This document shows, piece by piece, positions 13,301-35,591 of a stretch of 64,000 nt of DNA. The stretch is from Lepidurus packardi (lineage: Eukaryota > Arthropoda > Branchiopoda > Notostraca > Triopsidae): the NCBI GenBank assembly GCA_023053545.1, contig JAKZAN010000005.1, positions 2,046,001-2,110,000 of the forward strand. The letters are read 5' to 3'. A program made the translations under genes and the position numbers. The first letter of the stretch is position 1. Each line of letters opens with the position of its first letter. The notes below the pieces were generated by a model, which saw only the letters and a list, made by a program, of their open reading frames with translations, searched no databases and was not told the origin of the DNA.

Positions 13301-16300
13301 CTTGTCGGTTTTCGAGTGTGGTGTTCGACCAACCTTGGGCCATTCTACACTGACATCCCTTTCAGCGTGCATTTGCTTTACTTTCCTGTCAAACCCCTTT
13401 TCTTCGATTTTCAAAACGCTTGGCTTTTGTGTTTTTCGTGAATGGATAAAGAAGAAAAAAAATCTAAAATCCATCCGATATTTTTTTTTTTTTTGCGTTT
13501 TACTTATCAAAACATTTAAGAGTTACTGACTATTCCTTCCTACTTTTCGACTCCGAAAATCAATATGATGGCTTCTAATAGCGACCTCGTTTCCCCACTT
13601 TTCACCCGTGACTGTGACTTATTTGAAATCAATAAGAGCTCTTTCATTAGCCACGATACAGTTGGGTATCCCATTACGAGTACTTGGGACTTTCCCGTTT
13701 ATCGGCGCTTGTACAGCGGATATCGGGTCCTCCTTTTTTCTTCATTACTTTTTGAACGGGAAAAGGCGTTGAAGGTCGAAAAATCCATCAGCGCTTCATT
13801 AGACACGCCGTGACCCAAACATGGCAGGCGTTCATGCAAAGAGTGTCACCTTTGCCACCTTGGCCAAAGAAAGGACTTCTTATGCAATGTTTACTTTGGC
13901 AGGTAGTCTCGCCGAAAGCCTTGTAATTTTCCAACTCGCCCTTTTAAAGATGTTATACCTTCTTCAAAGAAAAAAGAACCAAGTCTGAATCGTCTTAAGA
14001 CAACAATAGGGGTAATGACGCGAGCTTCCGCACCTCCTAGCCATGGTATAGCTCGCAGCTATGAAAAGCAAGGCATACATATAGATTTACATGCATCCAT
14101 CCCCATTCTGTGACGCCTATTATGGCGTCTAACGTTACCCCTCGTATTCCCTGCACTCACCTGTCCTTACAAGGACATACAGCTCCTCCAGGGGTAAATG
14201 TGATATCTTTTTCTTTTGTTTTACTTCCCAGTACCATTTTAAAGGGATGCCTTACCTACTACACGACAAGCGTTTATAAATTGGGGGTAAAAGTCAGTTT
14301 CTACTAACTAAGTTTCAACTAAATTTCCAATAAATTTGAGGTTTCTTTTGTATTGCTTCCAACTGTAAGTTAGGTAGGAAAAAATTATATAGAAGAAATG
14401 GAAAAATAGTTAGTAAAATGTTAGCTACACCCAAGCTACCGCTACGAGGCGCGCAGTGCATTGCATGGGTGAATATGATATGAACGCGCATTGCTTCTGC
14501 GCATAAAAAGGCAAGCAGGATAACTTTATAACCAGGTACTCAATGCCTTTAAATACCTCTTCAAATATTCACTAAAAGAATATACAGGCACGGCTGTCTC
14601 TAAACTCACAATTTTGCTCTTACTCGCGGAGGTCAAAATTAAAGTGCATTTTTCCCAAATCTGGTGTACAGTTTAGGTAAGATTGCTTTGCGTTCCCCAT
14701 GCGATCTTGTCATGGAAACCTAAGCTATCCCAGAGCTTTATTAATAACAAGCTTCGCCCAGAGATTTTGGTTTTGATATTAAGTGTAAACTTTGCAAGCA
14801 TTTCACTTGAATAATTACTATCTTGCATTTTAATGTCTTTCGCAAACGCGTTTGTTGGCACGAGGATCCTTTGTGGGTTCCTTTCATGTCGACAAAACAA
14901 CCGTAGAATTACGTGGATATTTCTGCAGTGTATGGACGAAAATATAGGTGTCATTCACTCCAAAAAACGTTCTTTCTCTGGGGAGTTCTTGAAATCCTGT
15001 GCGTGTTTGGTCGAGCTTGAATTTATTAGGGGAGAATCATCTCATTTCTAACCCCGGGAATCGTAAAAAAAGAAAAATAAGGAAAGCAACGCCTGATAAA
15101 TCTACTCCCTTGGGTGTCACATGGTCTCTGAGACTTGACTTTGGTCTTTGCTCTCTATTTTCAAGTTCGTGACTTACCTCATTGGGAATGCCGCAAAGAC
15201 CTTTAACCCCTCCGGTTAGATCTATTCAAACTAGCTTCTGGCTCCTCCAAAAAAGCAGGCCTAAACTTGCTGTTAGCATGAAAGCTTTTGGCCCATAAAT
15301 GAGACATCCGCCCTCGTGCAGATTGGCAAGTCCTTACGATCTTTTACCATTTCCCCTCCATTTTGGAACAAGAAACCGCAGATATTCGTTACTGTAGCTA
15401 TGCTGCGGTTATTTTTTTCCTTTAGCATAGCATTCAAACTTTTACTAAAATTTAATACTCTTTTAATAACTTTTAATAACTTTCACTTGCAAGTAGATAC
15501 CCAAATTGTTACCAAGGGCGATATGAGATATTTACTGTATTGCTCCCAAAATGGGAGGTTTCGTAATACTTCTTGCGGCCAAAGAAGTACCCTTTGGTGT
15601 AGATCGCGGACGTCATCTTGTCGTTTTCTCATCGGTACACAGCCGTTGCACGTCTGTCTGCATGCTTGCTGTCGTTAGTCTCTTTACTAGATCATTTCGT
15701 GTGTGAAGTGAATGTCACTACCAGGTCATTGATTGTTGTCCGGTTGAAACCTAGCAGTGGAGCTACGTTGCGTGCCTGAAACCTGGGGAGAGTCTCTGCT
15801 GCGTGTCCAAATGACATTGTGGGGCTGTACCATACAGTAAAGGGCGTAAGCCTGCATATTTATGTACATGCTACATCAATTTCGTACGTACAGAATTCAA
15901 AATTAGAGCTCCATTTCTCCTTGTCTCTTTTTTTCCTCTTATTTCTTCTTGGTCTGAGTTGGCGGAATCTTTCTGTGATTGGTCGCCATAGAAGTAAAGG
16001 AAAGTCGAATTAAATCATTAAGGCATCCTATCATGTTAACCAATAAACGTACCCCGAGATAAGTTCGACTACGTCAGTCAAGTTTGTTGCATGGTGATGT
16101 TTTGGCTGAGAAACACACAGTTCCTCAGGATGCCAACTGTTATTAGATTTCGTACTTTTTATCTTTCTTGTGTGTCTGTGGAGTATCACGTTAAAACGAA
16201 ACCAGGAAACCGTTTCAATCCGCAACCAATTAGTTGACACAGTCAAAGTCGATTAAGGGAAAGTAAACAGACGATCTTTTAGTAGAGGAGGGCCCCTTCA

Positions 16301-19300
16301 TTCCCCGAAATATTTCAAGATCTTTTAGATGGGCTTGATTGAATTAAGTTGCAATGGAGAATCCTCGAGATCCGTTACCACCGCATTCCTTTGCGCATAA
16401 CTTAGCGGAAATCTTATTTTGTGGCTCGTCTCCGAGAATAAAAAGGAAGCGACGAGGGAGCCATGGGGAAAGAATGCAGAATGCGGAACGAAGAAAACCT
16501 CCGAAAACGGAGGTCCCTTTTTCCTTCGTGATTGTCTACAATTGCCCTTGCCCAAGCTTATATGGCGAACCACCGGGACGAAAATTTTATTGTGTGGAAT
16601 TAATTAGTCCACTAGGACATTCATGACTGTCATGGGTTAGAATGTGGTCATTATAGGACCTCGAATCTATGGGAAAAGGGGGCGACAAAATTGCAGAAAA
16701 TAGAATATAACCCCCTTAGCCAACAACGCCGCAGACCAATTTGCACGAAACAGAAGCCCCTTTTTTTAATTCCCTTATAAATTTTCACGCTCGTCTGGTT
16801 GGCTATGTTGCATCCTTTTCCCTCACTGGCTTCTTATTCTTCTTGTAAATGGGGAAATTAAAGCGAAAAGATTCTCGATAGTAAAAGGTTCTTGATTTCT
16901 TTGTGCTCGCCTCAGTAAGTGTAGTCGAGAGTGAATGTAAGGGGGGGTTATATTGCACTGAAGGTTATTTTTCCAGCTTCCTCGTTGAAATCAAAATGTG
17001 TTGCCTTTTTGGAGAGATGGATTTAGCCTGGCAATGGTTATCTGCTTTATGATCTCTTTATCGTCTTTCCAGACCATTTTCTCGACTGCGGTTTTCTCTT
17101 TTCTTCGATCGTAAACACCCGACACCCATTCAGGCTATGCAAATGAAGGCAACTCTTTTTTTTCTTTCTTTTTGTATGTCTATACAGTACCCACAGCGCC
17201 CAATGCCCTTTTCATAACGATTGAGAAAGCACCTTCCTTTGCGTCCATATAGCCTACCCACGAAAAGATCTCTTCCTTGCAGCGCTTTCTAGTTTCGTAT
17301 TATTTTTTTTAAGACGTATTGATAATAAGGCATCGAGTTTATTACTTTTATAGCTGAATTGAGCTTGATCTATGTCATATACTTGTATTGATAGCAGTCG
17401 TGGGGCTTGGTTATTAGGTCTAACTTATGGAACATGCTATCACGCTTTTATTTTCTTATTCAAAAGGTGATGTGATGCCCATACTAATGATGAGTGGCTG
17501 CTGGGTGGAGCGGGAAAGCTCTTGTTATGAAGGCAGAGAAAGAGAACCACGCAGACAGAAGAAAAATGATGTGTGGTCATTTGAGAGTATGGCAGTCAGT
17601 TCCAGTTAATGTATGGAAAGAAAACATAGCCCTCCCTTGAACAACACGGAGCTCATTAGTCGGACATCTTTTAGCATACGAGGTCAAATCTTTTTTATTT
17701 TCCCTCCCTTTTTCAGCAATCGAAAGCTTCCGTTAGCCTCCGACATTGCCACTCACCAAGATCGGTTGTCAGTTTTGCATGCTTCTGCTTACTTTCCAGC
17801 TCCCAAGTGGCCTAGAGACGAGCAAAAGAGCAGAAACATCATTAGTATGCAAATGGGAAAGGGGCATACTTGAAATACGGGGGAAACTGGAGTAAGATGT
17901 TGTCTTCTCCTCTCCACTGACTCCTTTACCTTCATGTGCTTCTTTTTTTCTCTCTCGACCCGACCCAAGTATGTATTCACGACAAACGCATGAGCAAAAC
18001 ACAATATACTGATGGGGCGTTGTTCTTAAAGGAAGAAAAAAAGTAAAAAAAAATAGAGAAAAGTGCGAAAGGCGTGCAAGCATGTCTGGAGGAGAAACGT
18101 GAGGTACTAAGGGAGTTAGGAAACTAAGATGGAAAGTCCTGTTGGTTTGGCTATAGGGTCCCATTGAATTAGGTAAACTAGTAACAAGTATTGGGTGTTG
18201 CATCCGCCTGCTACGTTTAGATTGGGGATAGTAATTGAACGTGACTTATAAGGTAGGGGGCCGTGACATCGCCCATGTAATAAACGTTTACACAAGAGAG
18301 CCGATTTTTTTTTCTAGCCTGGGACCACCATAGGTAACTTCATTGTATACGTCTCGTTACACTCCGGGTACACTAACTAACATCAAGATGAAAAATGAAA
18401 ACCCCATCTTCTTTTTAGTATGGACACGTGTAAAAGAAAAGCGGCCGATGAATTTCGAACCCATACAAGTCACCCTGGGCTTAACTTTTGGTTCTTATAC
18501 GGTTTCGACTTACAAGCAATGAAGAATTTCTCCACTTGAAAACCTGTTTTCTCCCAAACAAACGCACTGTGCTGTGAAATAGGGGTATAGAAGTAAAAGG
18601 TGAGCCATCACCCACATAACCAAATACCCTTTCTTTTTCCTCCTGAGTGAGTTCCTCCTTCGGATCAGATTTGGCTATTGTTGAGAATATGCAGCGAGAG
18701 TTGTCTTGTTTTGAAACACGGATTTGTTGTCATTGGTGCTCGACGACACCGAACGCCGCAGTTGCTATACTTGGATGCTTCTTTTCGGCATTGCTTTTGG
18801 CTTGGGTATAGAAGAAGAAGAAGAAGTTAACAGCTGCTCATATCCGTAGTCCTTTTTGGTTTGTTGCACTCGGAGACATGAACCATTGTCCAGGAGAAGG
18901 TGGCTGCTTAGGTAGTAAAAGTATCTTCCCTTTCCTTTGTTAGGCCCGTGATTTGAAATTGAAGAGGGGACTAGTAAAGGTGTATAGTGTATGTATGGTG
19001 TTTTCCAGAGCCCACCAATTGCTCCCTATTCAGATGCAGTGTGGCTTAAACGCACCAAACTGACCCCCCTTGTATTGTTGCTCATTGAAAACGTGCAAGG
19101 AACCTACCCTGCCCGGATTGTGCCGCGCTCGTAAGCTCTTTTCTTGTGTCTCTCCATCTTTCCGCTCACAGCACGGCTCCATGACATGTGCCTTCGAACA
19201 AGTTAACTTTCATATGTCATCAGGAATTTGGATTTGTCTCACGAGGCGGAAAAGCCTAAAGTAAAAATGCCGAGTTTTTACCTTTTACGGAACGCACATG

Positions 19301-19920
19301 AATTTCAAAGAAAACGGGATAAGATTGGATCCCTTGATGGACCCCTGACGGAGTCAGACATGCATGAATGGCAACAAACGGACACGAAAAACGAAAGCCA
19401 AGAGTCAAATAATGAAAATATTTATTTTTCATTTAGTGTTGCCCTTTTAGGTTATAAGTGCGTTCGGCCGCATTTTATTTGATCTTTTTTTTTCTATGCT
19501 CAAGCAATTGGATTTCTTGTAACGAATTTTGTTTTTAGCAAAGGGAAGAATTGGTTTCGGGGCGGAAATCGGTGAATTGAAACTTTGATGCCTGCTGGTG
19601 TTCGTGCTAGTAATAACTCTCGAGTCATTCCGCCAACGGCGTAATGATCCCAGTCAAAATTGCTTTAATGTCACGCCGTCACAGTGGTTTTTGATTCTAT
19701 CGTCACTTTCAACTCGTGGGTAACAAAGGGCAGAACAAAAAAGTCAGACTTGCAAAGAGCTCCTGGGACTCAAAACTTTAATTAGCTCCGAACGGCCATC
19801 ATTTGTCTGGCTTTTCCCGCTTTTGCTGCGCTCAGTTTCCATTATTACCCGCAGCGGGGCGACACCTATCGTTTGCTGTTTGCTTTCTTTACATTACACT
19901 CCGCTTTCAGTTCTTTTGAA
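10397..19920. other. No gene supported; scattered degenerate repeats
   Basis: No exon chain or known domain is visible on either strand. A direct repeat sharing ACTAGTCG, TATCCTTAACTTT and ACAGCCGTT occurs at about 11563-11605 and again at about 12336-12374. Within 12090-12145 there is a duplicated word CAATTGGCGC plus TTAACTTAAC. A GAA-repeat lies near 18810-18825. The stretch may be intergenic or intron of a gene outside the window. Confidence 0.45.
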
Positions 19921-20543
19921 ATGGCTGACGATTCTGATCAGGTAAATATAATCGATATAGGACTATTTAAATTTAAAGCTGGTTGTTATTAATGATTTAT
20001 TAAATAAGTAGCGTGAAATTGTAGTGTCAGTGTTTAAAGTTCCTGTCTGTTTCTCCCTTGAAAAGGTCCCAGCGATTACTGTTGAAGAGCCCCTTGATTT
20101 GGTTCGGCTCAGCTTGGATGAGCGAATTTATGTGAAGATGCGTAATGAGCGGGAATTAAAAGGAAGACTGCATGTAAGTATTGATTGTGAACTTAGTTTG
20201 TCCTATTATTAATCGTAGTAAAGTCATATTCTTGCGCTATTTAAGCTTCAAGCAACTGCCTATTCCTAATTTGGTTCATTTTTGGGGGTTAATGCGTATA
20301 AACTGTTAAGCAAATTCATGAAGGTGCATTTGTCTTTATTGATGTGTTTTTGTCTAAATCTTTTAGGCGTATGACCAGCATTTGAACATGGTTCTAGGAG
20401 ACGTGGAAGAAACCGTAACTTCAGTTGAAATCGACGAAGAAACGTATGAAGAAGTTTATCGCACTACGAAACGCAATATCCCCATGTTGTTTGTCCGTGG
20501 AGATGGTGTTATTCTCATTTCACCCCCCGTCCGAGCTAGTTAA
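19921..20543 (+). CDS. LSM3: U6 snRNA-associated Sm-like protein LSm3
   Basis: Exons 19921-19941, 20066-20173 and 20367-20543 join in frame to 101 aa, against about 102 in the family. LSm3 is part of the LSm2-8 ring that binds the U6 3' end in the nucleus and the LSm1-7 ring that promotes decapping in the cytoplasm. The Sm1 motif covers about residues 16-60 ([16 protein letters not shown], then [16 protein letters not shown]). Sm2 lies near the C-terminus ([14 protein letters not shown]). The start ATG is the only sensible one, giving MADDSDQ before the first intron. The gene runs tail to tail with METTL1; the stop codons are 85 bp apart. I see no clear AATAAA directly after the stop, so the transcript may extend into METTL1 sequence. 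Confidence 0.96.
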
Positions 20544-20628
20544 GTGTCAAGCACTGATCATATCGTTCATTACACTCACATGTAACCTAGCAAAAACTTT
20601 TTATTATCGTCAGTTTATTTCCAAGAAG

Positions 20629-21608
<980 letters not shown>

Positions 21609-21879
21609 TTTTGAAAACACCTGGGAAGACAAAATATAGGCATTTCTGCAATGTTATTTACTAAATAAATAAAATAAATCTTACTTGCCACGCGGTTTGG
21701 AAAACAATATTTATTTGAAATATATTGCAAAACCCCGTCAGGTGCCATCTATTGGAAAGACTTGATAACTCAATACTAAGCAATCGGTAGTTTGTTTTTC
21801 TGTCAAGGATTACGTCGATGAAAATTTCATAAGTTTAAGGTTTAGGGTTTGTAGACAGTATTTCAATTCAGTACCTATC
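21609..21879. promoter_or_regulatory. Putative bidirectional promoter, METTL1 / YME1L
   Basis: The 271 bp between the METTL1 start (minus) and the YME1L start (plus) must hold both 5' UTRs and promoters, unless upstream non-coding exons exist. The sequence is A/T-rich with no obvious TATA box placed for either gene. The assignment is inference from spacing. Confidence 0.5.
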
Positions 21880-24717
<2,838 letters not shown>

Positions 24718-25089
24718 AAGCCGATTAAGTAAGATTTCCCTTAGAACTTGTTGGATATCTTGTAAACCGTCTCTAATTGGAGTAATACAAGCGAAAAATC
24801 AGAAAGTTTAATTCAAACGGAATTTCAATCTAAGATTTATAGTAGTATAACATTAGTGAAAGCGTGGAAAGATATTCGCAGCTTTTTGTGTTTTATAGTT
24901 CGCTTTGTAAACTCGTTTTTTTGCGGCCGAAGAAATTCGGTCCTTACAGCATTGCCAACAACAGTGATTTCTGGCAAACTTGGACGGGCCGGTGTTTAAT
25001 CGACGAGCAGTTCGTAGCAGTTGGATACGGTTGGTTTGAACTTTGAAGGCTTTCTTTTCTTTCATAATATCTATTTCTTTGCCTAAATG
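24718..25089. other. Intergenic, no gene seen
   Basis: This is the 3' flank of YME1L and spacer before the duplicated segment. Short frames on both strands have no domain. Confidence 0.5.
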
Positions 25090-26450
25090 AATGAAAATGT
25101 CCTTTTCCTGTTTCTATTAAAGTTGAGCGAGCGCTTTTATAAATATTTCTTAGTTGGCTGTCTATAAAAAACACCAACCTTTTGGGTAGTTACGTTAGGA
25201 CTAATTTGACGGTTTTCGATAACACCTTGGCTAATTCTCAAGCGCTTTTGGAGAAACATCGCTAAAGTTAGCAACCCTGGAGTCAGTACTAGGAAGGCAG
25301 ACTAGATGGGTGGAGTCGACTTACAAGTAGGTCTTGTAAGTAATCCAAAATTTTGAATTCATTTGGGCCGTTCTAATACAATGGACGTGACAGTGTACGA
25401 TAAGGACGCCGCAGATGAGGCAAAGAAAAATATTCAATACAGGTGTAAGTATCATTTCGTTTTGCTTTGATAACAATGGAAATAAATAAAACAAAATGAA
25501 GTTGACTTGAAAGCCATCTTGCGAACGGCTTCTCCCTACTTCTATTTGAGCGCGAAGTTTTTGATTGTTCTAGGGACGGAAGAGAAAACACTACAGTTTA
25601 TTCTACACCGCCATCAACGAAGGCATCTGTTCAATAAGAAAAGAAATACTTCAAGAGCAGGGTGGCAGTGAGTTATTTCTTAATTGTTTAATGAACTTAT
25701 TTATTTACAAGTTTTTACCAAGGGGAATTTTAAACGATATGGGGATCACGCAGTACGTAACACATCATCAAGCTCAGAAGAAATGGAACAATCTATGGTC
25801 CCGTTACAAAGTACATGTCTTTTTCCTATAAACTTCTGCTGGGTTATATGTTTACCTTTCTAAAGACTATAAAGAAAGGACTAGGCGATGGAGAAAGACC
25901 AGGTGCGGAAGATCCATCTGGATGGCCTTTCTTCGATGTCATGGATGCTATAGCAACTGGACACCCTATTGGTGTAGCTGTGACCACCCTTCAGCCAGTC
26001 CAAGAATCCACAACGGAAGTGACACGAGCTATTACTATAACATCCATAATGGATGTGGATCAAGTAGAAATACCTCCGGAGGAACCTATAGAAGCTCAGG
26101 AGCCTGTGACGAAGAAGCCTAAGATTGAGCCTGAGATCTACCCTTCCGTTCAAGAAGGGGCATTACAAGATAAACTTTTGCCTCTGCTGGACAATTTGTG
26201 TCAACAAGTTAACCTGCTTCGAGAGTCTATGGATCTAAACACCGAAAGGATAGTGTCAGCAATTGAACGCGTTGCTAAAACGTTGCAGACCAGTAAAGAC
26301 ATTATTGACGGGAAGGATTGTGGGTAGATCTTTGAACTTTAAAACACATAAGCGGCTATTCTTCTAACCGTACAGGCAAGCAGTTTCTGAATCTTAATTA
26401 ATTCGACTTTGGTAAGAAAAACGTTGCCTTCTTTCACGCAAGTCCAGTCT
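25090..26450 (+). repeat. Segmental duplication, unit A
   Basis: This unit of about 1.36 kb, including promoter-side flank, all four exons, introns and 3' flank of the Myb/SANT-like gene, matches 27467-28798 in the same orientation. Exons match more closely than flanks. Small indels separate the copies upstream of the start codons and in the 3' flank. Confidence 0.85.
25381..26327 (+). CDS. Myb/SANT-like DNA-binding protein, copy A
   Basis: Exons 25381-25444, 25574-25667, 25723-25810 and 25866-26327 join in frame to 235 aa. The N-terminal half (about residues 22-90) has the pattern of a Myb/SANT-like trihelix domain: RWTEEKTLQFILHRH, then AGWQGILNDMGI, then TTHHQ-like spacing and QAQKKWNNLWSRYK. 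The conserved tryptophans are in place and the domain is split over exons 2, 3 and 4. The middle is acidic and proline-rich with a PVTKKPK basic patch. The C-terminus (LLPLLDNLCQQVNLLRESMD onward) looks like a short coiled coil. Such proteins are usually nuclear DNA binders, often related to transposase-derived factors; no target can be read from sequence. The acceptor of exon 3 was chosen at 25722 because only that keeps the domain in frame. Confidence 0.75.
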
Positions 26451-27466
26451 AGACTTTCTCATAGGAAAGTGACAGGAAAAGACTCTCTTACGGGAAAGTG
26501 TTTAACTGTTTGAAGGTACTGAACCTTCACATATACGACTTACGCGTAAATAATAAGAATTGGATAGGTTTAAACATCATGAAAATTAACCTTAACTTGC
26601 CATCTTGGACACACTATTAGATCAAAGCCAACCACCGTTCTAATTGATTCCATTCGGAATTTGGAATCAGTTAGTTGTATATTTCTCTAACATGAAAACT
26701 ACGCACATAAATTTGACAGGCTAACTAGAGTAAAGGATCAAAGTAAAACGCAATAGTTTTTAATAAGGGAATAGTTCAATTAAAACCTAGCTCTAAAACT
26801 GTATTAAGACCCTTTTCAATTTCAAACAAATTCAAACAAAGAATTCAAAAGAAAGATAGACTGGAGTCTAGACTGCTAGATTCCCCCCATCCTATGTAAC
26901 TTCATATACAGCACCGCGCAAGGTTGGTTAAGCTGACAAGAAACGTTCGATTTCCTCCACCTTCCCTAGACGTAGGCATTAGCTTGGTTTCTCCCTTCAT
27001 GATTTGTTACGTTCCCCCTTTCAAGATTATTTAAGCTGTCGAAAAACGTTCGATTTTTCGTAAGAGTTGACAATTGCACTCGTTTGTGGACCAGTTTCAA
27101 ACGCCAATTTATTAACCTCCCCCCTTTTTAGTAGCGCTGTAAGTAGCTCTGGCCAATGGCAAAATATGCACCGTTTGAATTTTAGCCTTCTTATTTTCTC
27201 AGTTTCTATTTTTCGCGTATGATAAAAAGACATAACTGGAAAATAGATTTTTTACTCCTTTTCATAAGACAAAGTTTTTTTATGGTGGCCATTATCCTAA
27301 TGTTACATGTGATTGAGATAGTGGTGTTACATGCGATTTTTTGAAGTTTTGAAAAGTTCCGTTGCCTCTTAGTTATAGCGTTGATTTCTTCACTATGAGG
27401 ATAAACTTAAACGCAGTACATTCTATTGCGCGATTAAAACGCGCTTGAAATGTAAAACATGAGATT
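26328..27466. other. Spacer between duplicated units, no gene seen
   Basis: No exons were recognised. Two imperfect copies of a motif with TTAAGCTG, AAACGTTCGATTT and nearby CCC-rich sequence occur at about 26925-26955 and 27022-27056. The first about 120 bp belong to the 3' part of duplicated unit A. Confidence 0.5.
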
Positions 27467-28798
27467 GAAAATTTCCTTTTCCTGTTTCTATGAAAGTTGA
27501 GCGGGCGCTTTTCAACATATTTCTTATTTTTCTTCAGAAAAACACGAGTCTTTCGAAAGGTTATATTAAGGACTAATCTGACGGTTTTCGATAACAATTC
27601 TCAAGCACTTTTGGAGAAACAAAGTTAGCAACCCTGGAATCAGTACTAGGTAGGCAGGATGGGTGGAGTCGACTTACAAGTAGGTCTTGTAAGTAATCCA
27701 AAATTTTGAATTCATTTGTGTCGTTCAAACACAATGGACGTGACAGTATATGATAAAGACGCCGCAGATGAGGCAAAGAAAAATATTCAATACAGGTGTA
27801 AGTAACATTTCGTTTCGGTTTGATTACAATGGAAGTAAATAAAGCGAAAATGAAGTTGACTTGGAAGCCATCTTGTGATCGGCTTCTGCCTACTTCTATT
27901 TAAGCGCGAAGTTTTGAATTGTTGTTCTAGGGACGGAAGAGAAAACGCTACAGTTTATTCTACACCGCCATCAACGAAGGCATCTATTCAACAAGAAGAA
28001 AAATACTTCAAAAGCCGGGTGGAAGTGAGTTATTTATTAATTGCTTAACGAACTGAATTATTTACAAGTTTTTACCAAGGGGAATTTTAAACGATATGGG
28101 GATCGCGCAGTACGTAACACATCATCAAGCTCAGAAGAAATGGAACAATCTATGGTCCCGTTACAAAGTACATGTCTTTTTCCTATAAGCTTCTGCTGGG
28201 TTATATGTTTACCTTTTTAAAGACTATAAAGAAAGGACTAGCCGATCGAGAAAGACCAGGTGCGGAAGATCCATCTGGATGGCCTTTCTTCGATGTCATG
28301 GATGCTATAGCAACTGGACATCCTATCGGTGTAGCGGTGACCACCCTTCAGCCGGTCCAAGAATCTGCAACGGAAGAGACACGAGCTATTACTATAACAT
28401 CCATAGTGGATGTGGATCAAGTAGAAATACCTCCGGAGGAGCCTATCGAAGCTCAAGAGCCTGTGACGAAGAAGCCTCGGCTGCTAGAGCCAAAGCCTGA
28501 GCCTGAGATCTACCCTTCCGTTCACGAAGGAGCACTACATGACAAACTTTTGCCTCTGCTGGACAATTTGTGTCAACAAGTTAACCTGCTTCGAGAGTCG
28601 ATGGATCGAAATACCGAAAGGATAGTGTCAGCAATTGAACGCATTGCTAAAACGTTGCAGACCAGGTGAGGATTGTGGGTAGATCTTTGAACTTTAAAAT
28701 ACATACGCGGCTATTCTTCTAACCGTTCAGGCAAGCAATTTCTGAATCTAAATTAATTCGACTTTGATAAGAAACAACCTTTCACGCAATTCCAGTTT
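27467..28798 (+). repeat. Segmental duplication, unit B
   Basis: Partner of 25090-26450 in direct orientation. The distance between equivalent start codons is 2353 bp. Intron 3 keeps the same 55-nt length in both copies. Confidence 0.85.
27734..28669 (+). CDS. Myb/SANT-like DNA-binding protein, copy B
   Basis: Exons 27734-27797, 27931-28024, 28080-28167 and 28223-28669 join in frame to 230 aa. Exons 1-3 have exactly the same lengths as copy A (64, 94 and 88 nt). The Myb/SANT-like domain is intact, with WTEEKTLQFILHRHQRRH, then AGWKGILNDMGI and KKWNNLWSRYK. Differences from copy A are mostly single substitutions, plus an extra RLLEPKPEP-type stretch in the acidic linker. The C-terminus ends earlier, right after KTLQTR, because a short segment present in copy A is absent here. 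Both copies keep open frames and splice sites, so both are probably functional. The role is unknown. Confidence 0.74.
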
Positions 28799-29724
28799 AC
28801 CTCAGCAACACTCGAACATCGTGTTTTGCAAAGACAATAAAACAAATTGAATGAAAGACAAAAGAACACAAGGTCTCACTATTTATTGCCAGTTGTGGCT
28901 ACGTTTGCTCAGTTCGCCCCCCTTCTTCAGAGATCAGCATATGAGCAAGACAAACCTCTCAGAGCAAAATATTCACTTCAACCCTTGTCTATGGGACTCG
29001 GATAAAAATCACATTCCAGGTTCAGATTGAACTTCTTAATTGCCAATCCCGATACTAACTGCTTGTCCTTAAGTTTGAAACCCAACTGCAATCCCTTTTG
29101 ACAATGACAAATTGCTCACACACGTCTTTTTCCGTTTCTTCCCCAATCCTGACTAGACAATAAAAACTCCCAAGGAGAAAACTAGTCTATAATGGACTAG
29201 GGCTACTTGCTTATTGTTGGACGATTTAGTAGGTGACAAGAATGTGATGGGTTAGTTGACTTTCTTAATTTTACTTTTTTTTTATGATTTTTGGTTTCGT
29301 TTTTGCTTTTCTCCCGTGGCTTTTAAAAACCTTCGTAGAGAAAGCCATGCCAAACAAATTAATAAGGCGAAACAGGAGGAGAGGGGGCAGCTGATTCGGA
29401 AACTGCAACGTAAGTGTGCATATGATCACCTCATAGAAAATCCAACGTAATTTTCGTTTCTCGGTACGATGACAAACGGCATTATCATACTACAGTTACA
29501 GGGGAGCAACATAAAAAAGAAAGATTCCCCGCCTTTTTGGCCTCGTCGCACTCAATTCGATAAAAAAAAAAATCAAATATTTTTTTTCCTTTCACTTTTT
29601 AAGAATGAAGGAAAGAATCCGCTCACGTCCGAACAATTTTTAGTCCGAAATCGTATTTTCAACAAAACTTTTTTTTTAGCGACCGAGATATAGCCAGACA
29701 ATCCTTCGCACAAACTAGGTAGGC
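28670..29724. other. Intergenic, no gene seen
   Basis: The 3' flank of unit B is followed by A/T-rich sequence with several poly-T and poly-A runs (29275-29285, 29559-29585). It lies tail to tail between copy B and the encore-like gene. I see no exon. Confidence 0.5.
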
Positions 29725-35018
<5,294 letters not shown>

Positions 35019-35560
35019 CTGCGTACAAAAATACAACGTAAACAAACGGTAAGTCCAATTGAGTTAAACAACTTTCTCTGGTTTCCAAATCCAAAACTAA
35101 TCAAGCCGAGTACAAATGCCATACTAACACGAATCTTTCAACAGAAATAATAAAAAAAATAATAACAAAAGAAAAAAAAAACACCGACCAACTTTTCCAA
35201 AACTTCGCCTTCTGTTTTCGCATGGACATGTTTTGGAGGAGAACCACAAAAATACTAATAAATTATAATTAGAATAATTCAAAACTAATAATCAAGAAAA
35301 AAATGGTAATCCTCAAATAAGGACACATTCCTAATGTAGGCGGCCTCCATCCAATTTAATACAGTAGTATAAAGCTAACAGGTGCTCCATTTCGCATAAT
35401 AAGCAGCATAAGGTTAAGGTTCAGGCTTTTGATAAGCTAGTCGAAAGGTGGGCAGGAAATATAAGAGGGAAAAAAATCTATAAAAAAAATGACGGCCATA
35501 CAGGTTGTGAGATCTCTAAAGCCAGCTCAAGGTTGTTTACTCTCCGAAAGTTTCTACAGA

Positions 35561-35591
<31 letters not shown>

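Noticed and set aside
25681-25723. Exon 3 of Myb/SANT copy A starting at the first AG (25711)
   Set aside because: That acceptor puts the exon out of frame and meets a stop at once. The next AG (25722) restores GWQGILNDMG and is matched in copy B.
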